Assembly (NCBI RefSeq): GCF_002078015.1
Contig: NZ_LWBP01000196.1
Location: forward strand, 26,577 to 90,576
Source of the DNA: Niastella populi
GTDB taxonomy: Bacteria > Bacteroidota > Bacteroidia > Chitinophagales > Chitinophagaceae
Direction of reading: 5' to 3'
DNA: 64,000 nt
The notes below the pieces were generated by a model. That model saw nothing but the letters and a program-made list of their open reading frames with translations. It ran no database searches and was not told the DNA's origin. The first letter of the stretch is position 1. The number at the start of each line of letters is the position of its first letter. Made by a program: the position numbers and the translations under genes. This document shows, piece by piece, positions 50,201 to 59,400 of this stretch.

Positions 50201-53200
50201 TCATTTAACAATGAGCTTCTTAGTAAAACTAAATGTGCTCCAGTTTATTCTTACAATGTAGTGTCCTGTCTTAAGCCGTGCATCTATCTCAATCCTGTTA
50301 TTGCCGCGGGCGTTCTTTTTGTAAAGCATTCGTCCCTGGATGTCATAAATGCTGATGACCGCATTTTCGGAGGCTTCGGGAAGAAGGATCGAAAACCTTC
50401 CCTTACTCGCAGGATTCGGATACAGGCCAATAATCTGCCCGCCCGTATTGGCCTCCGGTGTTATCCTGGCGCCCGTTGAACCGCCTGCACCGGAAATGAA
50501 CGGCGAAAGATAGCTACCGGCAATCACCTGTTGTGAAATGCCGGGGCCCTGCCAGGCTACAGCTATATTATCACCGCCGCCAGCTTCCTTATGGAGAACT
50601 TCAATATAGTATTTTTGTCCGGCCGTAAGGTTAATGGCAGCGGACTGCTGCGTGGCGTACTTATTCCATTCCCGTGAATTGGTCCACCCGTTTACATAAG
50701 CTATCCTTACGCTATTGGCCGGGTTGTCGCTGGTGCTGAGGTATAATTCTGTATTGTCATCGCCCGCAACCCAGAAAGTATAGCTTCCGCTAACGGCAGG
50801 ATGGATATATCCCCGGATCCTGGTCCCATAGTTTTCCGCCCAGTTCGTGGGGCCTTCCAGGCTCTGGATCTGTTGTGTACCCGACGGGTTGTTTGGATAA
50901 TTGGTGTCAGAGGTAAGGCTGCTAATTGCAGTTCTGCTGATTCCTGTCCAGTATTCTCTAAGTATAGAACCGGTTACGGTTAAGTTAAAGGTTTGTGTAC
51001 TCTGGCATCCGCCGCTATTGGTGTAAGTGGCCACATAGTTACCGGCCTGGTTCATTTGAATGTTTGAAATGCCTGCTTCACGCGTTGCGGCACTAAAATT
51101 ACCAGGTCCGCTCCAGCTCCACGATCCGCCCGTTACGGGCTGCGGGCCAAACAGCACGCTGCCGCCAGCAGTTACAGTAGCATTGGCTGTCTGCTGCCAG
51201 GTTCCGCCATTAATCTGTAGGTATGGGGTGACAGATGTAGGCGTACAGGCCGCAGGCTCCCAGTAAATAACACCTCTTCCTCCTCCGGCGCTCATATATA
51301 CCCTTCCGGCAACGTTCATGTCCCCGATCAGCAATGGCGCGCCTGCAAATTCATGGGCATCGTCATTTAACCTTAGCCATGTAACCCCCTGATCTGTTGA
51401 CCTGAAAAGCCCCGTAACACCCGACACGGTTCCCCAGATGAAAATTGTAGGATAGCCGGCTCCCGGCATCGCTTTTCCCACGCCAACCGTTTTGCAATAT
51501 GTTACATTGGGAACAGTGGTATAAGCCACGCCGGCGTTGGTAGAATATTTTAATCCATTGCGGCCAAGCGGTACCCACACATGCCCTTCAAAACCAGGCA
51601 CTGTACGAATGAGGACCGGTTCCCACGGATGGTTTGCTGTTGAGGCGCCCGGCGTGCCTGCCACGGAAAAACTGACTCCCTTGTTGGTGCTTCTGTACAG
51701 CTGGCCGGTAAATGGATGGAAGATGTAGAAATAATTCGAATTTACCTGATCAGCTGCCGGTACAGCGTCTCCGAGCGACACACCCGAACAGGCAGACCAG
51801 CTTCCTCCATTGTTGGTGGTGTAATAGGTTGTGGAAGAACCTGCAGGGCAATGCAGTATAGTGCCTCCGTCGGCGCTTACGGCTACCCTTCCCGCTGCGC
51901 CCATATTATTTGAGGCGGCCGTCCATGTAGCACCCATGTTGGTGGAATAGTAGACAACGTTTCCTTCATTGGCAATTCTAACTACTTTGTTTGGGTTGGC
52001 AGCAGCGTAAGCAATGCTATGGTTATTATACCCGCCCGGCGGAGAAAGTTTTTGCGATGGATAAGAGGTCAGCGGCTCATGCACGAAACCCGATACATCG
52101 CCGAAAGAGGAAATAAACGGGCCGCCGGGAATGCTTGTGCCGTCAAGCAACGCTGTTTCTTCAATTCCAACCACATCGTATTTCCAGGAAGTATTTGTAG
52201 CGGTGATATCTGAACAGGTATAAATACCGCCTCCGCCGATTACCCGCACTTTTGAAAGATTATCCTGGTCAAACTCGATACAGTCCATCCAGTTGATAGC
52301 GCCCCCGGCAGACCATCCCATGCCATTAGCATCATAGGTAGAATTGGGGCCGATCTTAAGGGTCCAGGTCGACCCTCCGTCCGTTGTGAGAAAAATGAAG
52401 TCGCCCCAGCCGGTGCCAAACTGGTTGTTCCAATACATACCGCAGGTAGAAACTATTACTCTGTTAACATTGGTGGGGTCTATACTTACGCCGCCGTATG
52501 AATAATCCTTCGAATGAACGGGGGTAACGTTCGTCCAGGCCCCGGTAGCAGTATTTAACTTATATAACTTTCCATCTCCATTCAGTGCCGGACCTTCACC
52601 ATCTGCGTAGGTAACATACATGGTAGTTCCCTGCAATGCTGCCCGGTGCGGCATGAAGGCGGTGGTGGCGGTAATATCGGTAAAGGTTGCGCCCCCGTCT
52701 GTGCTGCGGTATATATTACCTGCGCCGGTACGGGAAACACCAATGTAAATGGTTTGACTCACTCCGTTTACCACACTGCCCGAAGGATCAAAAACAACAA
52801 AACATATTCCGTTACCATTAGCCGTGGCCGTTACCCCGTTCCAGGCAAGGTTCCAGGTAACGCCGGCATCTGTACTTTTCCAAAGCCCGTTTTCTCTGGT
52901 TCCGCAGAACAGGATGCTGCTGTTGTTGGGATCTACCGCAAGCCGTTCCCCGTTACCGCGCCCGCTCCCGTTTCCATGGGTTTTAAATTTGGCGGTAACA
53001 TCTGCATAGGTGAACGTATTGCCTTTGTCGGTAGATTTCAGGATAGCGGTTCTTCCGTTGTTGATATAGGAGGTGCCGCAAAGCATATACACATTATTGG
53101 CATTCTGCGGGTCAAGGGCCATTGCATCAACGCCAATAAAGCCGTTTTCCGACTCATTAAGCCAATCGAGCAACTGAATCCATTTATTGTTTGCGGCATC

Positions 53201-53452
53201 CCAGCGGTAAGCACCGCCTACATCGGTACGGCAGTACCTGTCGCCCGATGTTTTGTGAGTAATGATCCCTGTTACAAATCCGCCACCGCCAATAGGTGCG
53301 TTCTTCCAGGTATAACCTGAAGTCTGGCCCTGTACCTGCAAAGCAGGAAACAAATTGATCACAAGAAATAAATACAGTAAGGCTCGTGGTTTTATGCCGG
53401 CCTTTAGGTACACTTTGGCCGGCACGAAACCGGGTAGATAAAAATGCAGCAT
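50201..53452 (-). CDS. GH74-family endo-xyloglucanase with PA14 domain and T9SS sorting signal
   Basis: GH74 enzymes are endo- or oligosaccharide-reducing-end-specific xyloglucanases built of two seven-bladed propellers, about residues 45-770 here. Predicted catalytic Asp77 (CRTDVGGAYRW) and Asp390 (INWMDCIEF) are present, together with many propeller Asp-box-like motifs (STDGGATFTDI, TTDGGSTWTL). A PKD/Ig-like module (QVNGGTWQQ-type region) and a PA14 domain (REYWTGISRT to NIAVAWQGP) follow. The last ~80 residues form a type A T9SS sorting domain (GLYPNPASKGRFSI, then VRINWSTFSFTKKLIVK). The enzyme is therefore probably released or surface-anchored by type IX secretion, unlike the lipoprotein GH5. 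The gene stands alone behind promoter module E. Confidence 0.94.
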   Translation of the reverse strand: MLHFYLPGFVPAKVYLKAGIKPRALLYLFLVINLFPALQVQGQTSGYTWKNAPIGGGGFVTGIITHKTSGDRYCRTDVGGAYRWDAANNKWIQLLDWLNESENGFIGVDAMALDPQNANNVYMLCGTSYINNGRTAILKSTDKGNTFTYADVTAKFKTHGNGSGRGNGERLAVDPNNSSILFCGTRENGLWKSTDAGVTWNLAWNGVTATANGNGICFVVFDPSGSVVNGVSQTIYIGVSRTGAGNIYRSTDGGATFTDITATTAFMPHRAALQGTTMYVTYADGEGPALNGDGKLYKLNTATGAWTNVTPVHSKDYSYGGVSIDPTNVNRVIVSTCGMYWNNQFGTGWGDFIFLTTDGGSTWTLKIGPNSTYDANGMGWSAGGAINWMDCIEFDQDNLSKVRVIGGGGIYTCSDITATNTSWKYDVVGIEETALLDGTSIPGGPFISSFGDVSGFVHEPLTSYPSQKLSPPGGYNNHSIAYAAANPNKVVRIANEGNVVYYSTNMGATWTAASNNMGAAGRVAVSADGGTILHCPAGSSTTYYTTNNGGSWSACSGVSLGDAVPAADQVNSNYFYIFHPFTGQLYRSTNKGVSFSVAGTPGASTANHPWEPVLIRTVPGFEGHVWVPLGRNGLKYSTNAGVAYTTVPNVTYCKTVGVGKAMPGAGYPTIFIWGTVSGVTGLFRSTDQGVTWLRLNDDAHEFAGAPLLIGDMNVAGRVYMSAGGGRGVIYWEPAACTPTSVTPYLQINGGTWQQTANATVTAGGSVLFGPQPVTGGSWSWSGPGNFSAATREAGISNIQMNQAGNYVATYTNSGGCQSTQTFNLTVTGSILREYWTGISRTAISSLTSDTNYPNNPSGTQQIQSLEGPTNWAENYGTRIRGYIHPAVSGSYTFWVAGDDNTELYLSTSDNPANSVRIAYVNGWTNSREWNKYATQQSAAINLTAGQKYYIEVLHKEAGGGDNIAVAWQGPGISQQVIAGSYLSPFISGAGGSTGARITPEANTGGQIIGLYPNPASKGRFSILLPEASENAVISIYDIQGRMLYKKNARGNNRIEIDARLKTGHYIVRINWSTFSFTKKLIVK

Positions 53453-53470
53453 AATCGTTAGGTTTTATGG

Positions 53471-53540
53471 CATAAATCTACCCCCATGTTCTATGCAACA
53501 GGGTTCTCCAATGTTACATAATATGGCCCAAAATGTTTCA
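53471..53540 (-). promoter_or_regulatory. Promoter module E (GH74)
   Basis: ATGTTACA (53511-53518) and ATGTTTCA (53533-53540) are spaced 22 bp. CATAAATCTA lies exactly where TGTAAAACTA lies in the other modules and gives the minus-strand -7 box TAGATTTA. The transcript would start near 53467, only about 15 bases before the GH74 start. This is the most diverged copy, but both spacings and the preceding CAACAGGG, shared with module D, are kept. Confidence 0.75.
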
Positions 53541-53584
53541 TCGTTCTCTGCAAACCTGCTTTTTAGTACACTGGTTCAGGAAAA

Positions 53585-53681
53585 AAGGTGCCATGAAGAT
53601 TTCTCAAAGATCTTTAAAAGGGTAACAGGCATTACACCGAACAAATACCGGCAACAGCATCAGTCGGTTCATCCTTTCTAA
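53585..53681 (+). pseudogene. Remnant of an AraC-family regulator C-terminus
   Basis: In one plus-strand frame about 22 residues read EDFSKIFKRVTGITPNKYRQ and then reach a stop at 53679. That is very close to the last helices of AraC-type HTH domains (F-S-x-x-F-K-x-x-T-G-x-T-P-x-x-Y-R). Upstream in the frame the similarity stops, and the sequence is instead promoter module E. No intact regulator gene can be assembled on either strand. I infer a degraded end of a lost stand-alone AraC-type gene; the match is short, so chance is not excluded. Confidence 0.5.
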
Positions 53682-55321
53682 TTAATCTTAAATACAAGAG
53701 CATAGGTAAGCGCAGGCCTGTTTTCGGGCAGGGTAATTTCCAGTGCTTCATTATTTCTTTGAAAACGCAAATCACCGGCGCCTGTCATTTCCACTTTGGT
53801 TATTGCACCAGGCCGCAGTGCATTTCCTTCAGAAAGGCTTTTGATCTTAACTTTTCCATCTTCGGGCCAGCCGAATACGATCGCATATAACGTATCGCCC
53901 TTAACTGTAAAACGCATATCGGCCGCGCCGAAAGGTTTACCCTTGCCTTCGTTGAACCCGGGGCCCGATAATTGAGCCGTTTCAGTGGTAGCAGGCCCTT
54001 CGCCATATACCTTCCAGGGTCTTGTATCGAAGATACATTCCGCATTCAATTTCATCCAGTCCGCAATTTCTTCGAGGACGGCTTTTTCCTGGTCATCGAT
54101 GGTGCCATTTCCTTTTACCGGAATGTTCAACAGCAGGTTCCCGTTCTTGCTAACTACATCGGCCAGGGTATGTATCACCGTTTTGGCCGATTTGTACGAT
54201 CTGTTATCATACACTCTTTTATCGTAGTGCCACCCGCCGATACAGGTATCTGTTTGCCAGGTGAAAGGCTCTATTACATTACTTTGCCCGCGTTCAATAT
54301 CCCACACCATGCATTTGCGCTGCATTTCATCGAGGATCTTTCCATTCAGCACCGCGTTGAGCTTGCCTTTATTACGTTTAATGCTCTGGTTATAATGATG
54401 GGCGGCGATGCGAAGGCCCACATCGTTGACCGTGTGGAACGGCAGTACCGTATCGTCGAAGTAGATGAGCTCGGGCTCATATTTATCTATCAGCTCAATG
54501 GTTCTTTTCAGGAACTTTTCGCAGTACGCTTTTGACGGAATTGACGCGCCGCCGCCCCAGTTCCACTGGCTGTGGATAACGCCATTGTCGTTAGAGCTTT
54601 TGCTGAGCGGGTGGTTTTGAGCATACAGTTCCTGCGGATCTAACCCCTCCCACCAGGCGCCTTTTCCGTCCTGTTTTGTCAACTTACCATCGTAGGGAAT
54701 TCCTGCCATGGGCCCATTCTTATCTGCTCTTTGCGCCACCTCGAACCAGGTCCACGCATGTGCTGCATGCACGCTAACGCCAAAGGGTAACCCCAGTTTT
54801 CTGGCCGCTTTGGCCCAGCCCCCAATGATATCTTTTTTGGGTCCTACTTTCACCGAGTTCCATGACTGGTACGTTGAATTCCACAGGTCGAGGTTATCGT
54901 GGTGATTGGCCATGGCAAAAAAATACTTTGCACCTACCCGCTTGTACAAGGAAACCAGTTCTTCAGGATTCCACTGTTCGGCTTTCCATTGATGGATCAC
55001 ATCTTTGAAACCAAATTTAGAAGGATGGCCATATTGCTGAAGGTGGAACTTGTAATGATCGCTTCCTTCTTCATACATGCCGCGGGCATACCAGTCGCCA
55101 TGTTCGGGTTCACATTGCGGTCCCCAGTGCGCCCATAAGCCAAATTTTGCGTTCCGGTACCATTCGGGCACTGTATATTGCTGCAGCGATTCCCATGAGG
55201 GTTGAAAAGGACCTTTTGCAACCGGGTCAAAATTTTCGAAGAAAGATGCGCCGGCCTGTTTCGACAAAAGATAGGCAGGCAGTGACAAACCCAGTTGCCT
55301 GATCAATGTTCGCCTATTCAT
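53678..55321 (-). CDS. GH29-family alpha-L-fucosidase
   Basis: This retaining fucosidase has 547 residues. The N-terminus contains a twin-arginine-like motif (NRRTLIRQLG) and a hydrophobic stretch, so Tat export is possible. Family motifs are KFGLWAHWGPQCEPE, MANHHDNLDLW and YFDDTVLPF, which supplies the likely nucleophile Asp289. A C-terminal beta sandwich follows. It probably removes fucose from fucosylated side chains; xyloglucan fucose is alpha-1,2 linked, and GH29 members vary in linkage, so this remains inference. Its ATG overlaps the end of the mutarotase gene by 8 bp, indicating translational coupling and a common sugar. No 22-bp-spaced repeat is present upstream of this pair. Confidence 0.93.
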   Translation of the reverse strand: MNRRTLIRQLGLSLPAYLLSKQAGASFFENFDPVAKGPFQPSWESLQQYTVPEWYRNAKFGLWAHWGPQCEPEHGDWYARGMYEEGSDHYKFHLQQYGHPSKFGFKDVIHQWKAEQWNPEELVSLYKRVGAKYFFAMANHHDNLDLWNSTYQSWNSVKVGPKKDIIGGWAKAARKLGLPFGVSVHAAHAWTWFEVAQRADKNGPMAGIPYDGKLTKQDGKGAWWEGLDPQELYAQNHPLSKSSNDNGVIHSQWNWGGGASIPSKAYCEKFLKRTIELIDKYEPELIYFDDTVLPFHTVNDVGLRIAAHHYNQSIKRNKGKLNAVLNGKILDEMQRKCMVWDIERGQSNVIEPFTWQTDTCIGGWHYDKRVYDNRSYKSAKTVIHTLADVVSKNGNLLLNIPVKGNGTIDDQEKAVLEEIADWMKLNAECIFDTRPWKVYGEGPATTETAQLSGPGFNEGKGKPFGAADMRFTVKGDTLYAIVFGWPEDGKVKIKSLSEGNALRPGAITKVEMTGAGDLRFQRNNEALEITLPENRPALTYALVFKIN

Positions 55322-55676
55322 TATTGTTTGTTTTATTTGGGTGTAACTCGAATATTTTTTTCATAACCAGCCATTTCTCGCCTTCCCCGGCCCAGGGAAG
55401 CGGTTGCTGGAACTTCCACATCAGTTGTTCCCATTCCTGCACTTTCCGGTTGTTTGCATCCAGGGCTTTTTTTGTTTCAAAAGAAAAATGCGCTTCCGTT
55501 TCCATGATCATAAACAACCGGTTGCCGGTGCGGTATATTTCCATATTGGCAATGCCGGCGGCTATTATGCTTTTCTTTATTTCGGGCCAGCCGTTTTCCG
55601 CCCGGTGCCAATGTTCATACTCAGCTATGAGCGCCGGATCATCCTTTAGATCCAGCGCGAGGGTGTATCGTTTCAT
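55314..55676 (-). CDS. RhaM-family mutarotase (L-rhamnose/L-fucose mutarotase-like)
   Basis: This is a 120-residue protein of the RhaM (DUF718) dimeric alpha/beta-barrel family, which interconverts the anomers of L-rhamnose and, in some members, L-fucose. It starts MKRYTLALDLKDDPALI and carries the family YEHWH motif, IKKSIIAAGIANMEIY and a Trp-rich end (MWKFQQPLPWAGEGEKW). The length is close to the usual ~105-120 residues, and no signal peptide is present, so it is probably cytoplasmic. Its last codons overlap the fucosidase start, so released L-fucose is the likely substrate. That is inference from gene linkage; the rest of a fucose catabolic pathway is not in the window. Confidence 0.88.
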   Translation of the reverse strand: MKRYTLALDLKDDPALIAEYEHWHRAENGWPEIKKSIIAAGIANMEIYRTGNRLFMIMETEAHFSFETKKALDANNRKVQEWEQLMWKFQQPLPWAGEGEKWLVMKKIFELHPNKTNNNE

Positions 55677-56099
55677 GGTTATACTACTAACGATGTTTTA
55701 GATGATGAATAAGACCAGGATCATATACAAATGGCCAGGAGAATAAAAATGACAAAGAAAGGCGATGGCAGTAAGATAGTTTGCTCATTATTCATATGGC
55801 TCAAATGTAAATGTAAATAGCAACCTGTACATCGTTATCCAGGCGCCAGCAGGCATAGAACAAATTTAACCGCAGTATTCCTGATACAATAGAATGAATA
55901 AGACTTTGTTTTATACAAATCCGACTTTTTTAGGGCATCGGGGCAGGAAACGGTGTCATGAAGCAAACACGTGAAACAACTTTTTCGCCCCAGGGTTCAT
56001 TGTTTAACCGTGTAGTATCGCAATACTCCCTATCCCTTTCTTTTGGTGGCATAATTTTTAAAATAATACTTATACATTTTTTCATTTAAAACTTACATT
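55677..56099. other. Intergenic region at the right end of the glycan island
   Basis: These 423 bp separate the mutarotase gene from the next plus-strand gene. I find no promoter module, terminator-like hairpin, RNA gene or convincing open frame. Genome content changes here from polysaccharide utilization to general functions. Confidence 0.6.
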
Positions 56100-56321
56100 A
56101 TGCCAGGAAAGAACAGAACGATAGGCGGCCGGGGGCTTGAACAGGGCGGCCCAAATTTGGGTAATGATATCAGCCGCGATATCAGCCGTGAGGTACAGTC
56201 TGATGACACTCCTGCTGAAGTAGTAAGAGACAAGAATAAAAAGGCGGAGAAAGCAAAAACGAAAGGTGAGCAGAAAAATCCTCAACAACAGCAGGAAAAT
56301 GAAGACGAAATAGGACAATAA
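56100..56321 (+). CDS. Small charged hypothetical protein (73 aa)
   Basis: I do not recognise the family. The protein begins MPGKNRTIGGRGLEQGG and is highly charged and low in hydrophobic residues, with a Lys/Glu-rich middle (KNKKAEKAKTKGEQK) and a Gln-rich tail (NPQQQQENEDEIGQ). It has no signal peptide, membrane segment or cysteine, so it is probably disordered and cytoplasmic. A start 23 codons in would make little difference. Evidence that it is a real gene is the strong terminator 58 bp downstream on the same strand and the isolated position. Its function is unknown. Confidence 0.6.
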   Translation: MPGKNRTIGGRGLEQGGPNLGNDISRDISREVQSDDTPAEVVRDKNKKAEKAKTKGEQKNPQQQQENEDEIGQ

Positions 56322-56378
56322 GCGTGCTTTTTGTGTCAGGTACTGCATTCAGGAAATTAACATAAAATTGGTAGCATT

Positions 56379-56409
56379 AAACTGGCTGCCAGGCGGCCAG
56401 TTTATTTTT
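56379..56409 (+). terminator. Rho-independent terminator of the 73-aa gene
   Basis: AAACTGGC (56379-56386) pairs with GCCAGTTT (56396-56403) around a 9-base loop, followed by A and five T residues. It also lies 21 bp past the dnaE2 stop on the opposite strand and could act for both converging transcripts. Confidence 0.82.
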
Positions 56410-56423
56410 GGTTGTAAGGAGAA

Positions 56424-59400
56424 CTATTTAAAATTTCTCGCTTCCCCAAACAGATTACCGGTAACCGGTTTTTCATCGCCGCGGGTCAGTGTTGATAAAG
56501 CGGCCTGCTCTTTTTGTGTAGCGGTTAAACGCTTCAGCAGTTTTGAATAGTTATAACACGCAGCTACAACCACATGAATCACCTCCCCTTCAATTTGCAG
56601 TTTGCCTTCAACCATTATAAGCCGTGACTGCAGGATTTCCTTCCGGTAAAGATCGAACAGGTTTTGAAACACCACCAGGTTGGCCCAGCCGGTTTCATCT
56701 TCGATGGTCATAAAACATACGCCGCTTGCTGTGCCGGGCCGCTGCCGTACCAAAATTAGTCCCGATACTTTAACCAGGTCACCGTCTTTCAGGCCTGACA
56801 GTTCTTTTATGGGCGTAATATGTAACTGATCGAGTTTCTCCCTGATAAAACTTACGGGATGCGCCTTCAATGAAAGCGATAGCGAAGCATAGTCCTGCAC
56901 CACATGTTCCGATTCGGTCATTTCGGGCAACTGAACCTTTTCATCTTTTGCTTCAGCAGGCTGCTGACCTTTGAACAACTCAATGGAAGTATCTTTTGTT
57001 GAAACCTCCCATAATGCCTGCCGCCGGTTGAGCCCTACACTACGGAAAGCATCGGCATCTGCCAGTTTTTCAAGGCACGTTTCTGGCAGCTGCAGCGCAC
57101 GAATAGCATCGATGGAAGAAAAGGCGTTTAAACGATGGGCCACCAGTTTTGCAATGTCTTCTTCTTTTACTCCCTTCACCTGTCTGAAACCAAGCCGCAG
57201 TGCGCAGAACTTACCTGCTTTTTCTTCCAGCGTATTATCCCAGCAGGAATAATTGACATCCACCGGCCTTACCTCCACGCCATGATTTTTTGCATCAATA
57301 ACGATCTGGGCGGGCTGATAAAAGCCCATAGGCATACTGTTCAGTAATGCACCTGCAAACACATCGGGATAAAAACACTTTAACCAACTGCTAACGTAAA
57401 CCAATAACGCAAAACTGGCTGCATGGCTTTCAGGAAACCCATAACTACCAAAACCTTCCAGTTGTTTGAATACCCTTAGCGCAAATTCTGCGTTATACCC
57501 TCTTGCCGTCATCCCTGTGATCAGCTTTTCCCTGAATTTGGCTACCATGCCTTTCGCCTTGAATGTTGCCATGCTCCTTCGAAGCTCATCGGCTTCGGCC
57601 GGCGTAAAGCCTGCCGCTACAATAGCTATTTTCATGGCCTGTTCCTGAAATAAAGGAACACCCAATGTGCGGCCGAGGATCTCTTCCAGTTCTTTGGAAG
57701 GGTATTCCACCGGTTCTTCCCCATTCCTCCGCCTTAAATAAGGATGCACCATGTCGCCCTGGATGGGGCCCGGCCTTACGATGGCCACTTCAATTACCAG
57801 GTCGTAAAACGTCTTTGGCCGCAAACGCGGTAACATGCTTTGCTGCGCCCGGCTTTCTATTTGAAAAACACCTATTGTATCGGCATGGGAGATCATTTCA
57901 TACACCGCAGGATCGTCCTGGGGTATATTGGCAAGCGTAAGGTCAAGATCGTAATGTTGTTTTGCCAGGTCGAATGCTTTGCGAATACAGGTTAACATGC
58001 CCAATGCCAGCACATCCACTTTCATGAACCCGAGGGCATCGATATCATCTTTATTCCATTCAATACAGGTGCGGTTATCCATTCTTGCGTTCAATACCGG
58101 CACCAGGTCGGTGAGTTTTCCGCGGGTGATCACAAAGCCACCGGTATGTTGCCCCAACTGCCGCGGAAAGCCCATGAATGCATTCGTTAGTTCGAGCACT
58201 TTTTGTAAATGCGCATCACCGGGGTCAAGTCCCTGCTGCCTGATCGTTTGCTCTTCTATTCGTTCAGCAATTGAATCCCAGATGGCGCCTGATAACCTGT
58301 TGATGGTATCAACAGAAATGCCCATGGCTTTAGCCACATCGCGCAACGCCCCTTTCTGATGCTGCTGGGTAACGGTAGCAACGATGGCCGCGCGGTGGCG
58401 CCCATATTTTTCATACACATATTGAATTACCTCTTCGCGCCGCTCGTGTTCGAAATCAACGTCGATATCGGGCGGTTCATTACGGGCCGAACTGATAAAG
58501 CGTTCGAACAGGAGATCGAATTTAGCAGGGTTTACACTGGTGATACCCAAACAGTAACAAACGGTAGAATTAGCCGCCGAACCGCGCCCCTGGCACAGGA
58601 TGGCTTTCGACCGGGCAAAGCGCACTATGTCATACACCGTAAGAAAATAAGAGGCATAGTTCATTTGTTCAATGAACGCCAGTTCGTATTTTATTGCCGC
58701 TGATGTTTTTTCAGGAATATTGTCACCGAACCGCTCATGCGCCCCCTGCCATGCAAGCATGGTCAGTTCTTCCTGCGGGCTGCGGCCTCCGGTAGTAATT
58801 TCTTCGGGATATTCATACTTCAGGGAATCGAGGTTAAACTGGCAGGCATCGGCTATGAGCTGTGAATTTGCAATGGTGGCAGGATACTGCCTGAACAACC
58901 GCTCCATTTCCGATGGTGGTTTCAAAAATCTTTCAGCATTGGCATATAACCGGAAGCCCGCATTATTTATTGTGCATTTTTCGCGTATACAGGTTACGAT
59001 ATCCTGCAGCTCGCGGCGGTCAGGTTCATGATAATGCACGTCATTGGTGGCAACGAGCGGAATATGGAAGTCGTTCGACAATTGCGCGAGCCTGTAAATA
59101 TATTTTGCATCGTATGCATAATAGCGCCGGGTAACGGCTATGTAAAGCTGCTTTAATGCCGTTCTGTATTCTTTTAAGTTTTCTATAAACGCATCATCGA
59201 ACTCCCACCGTTCATTCAACTGACCGGGCGGCAATACGATAAATAACATTCCCGCTGCATGTTCAAACACATCTTTTTTATATAAATGGCACTCCCCTTT
59301 TTCTGCGCGTAAATTCCCTTTCGACAATAACCGGCAGAGGTTTGAATAAGCTGCATTATCTGTTGGGTATGCAAGTAAAGGGGCGCCATCGAGCAGGTTG

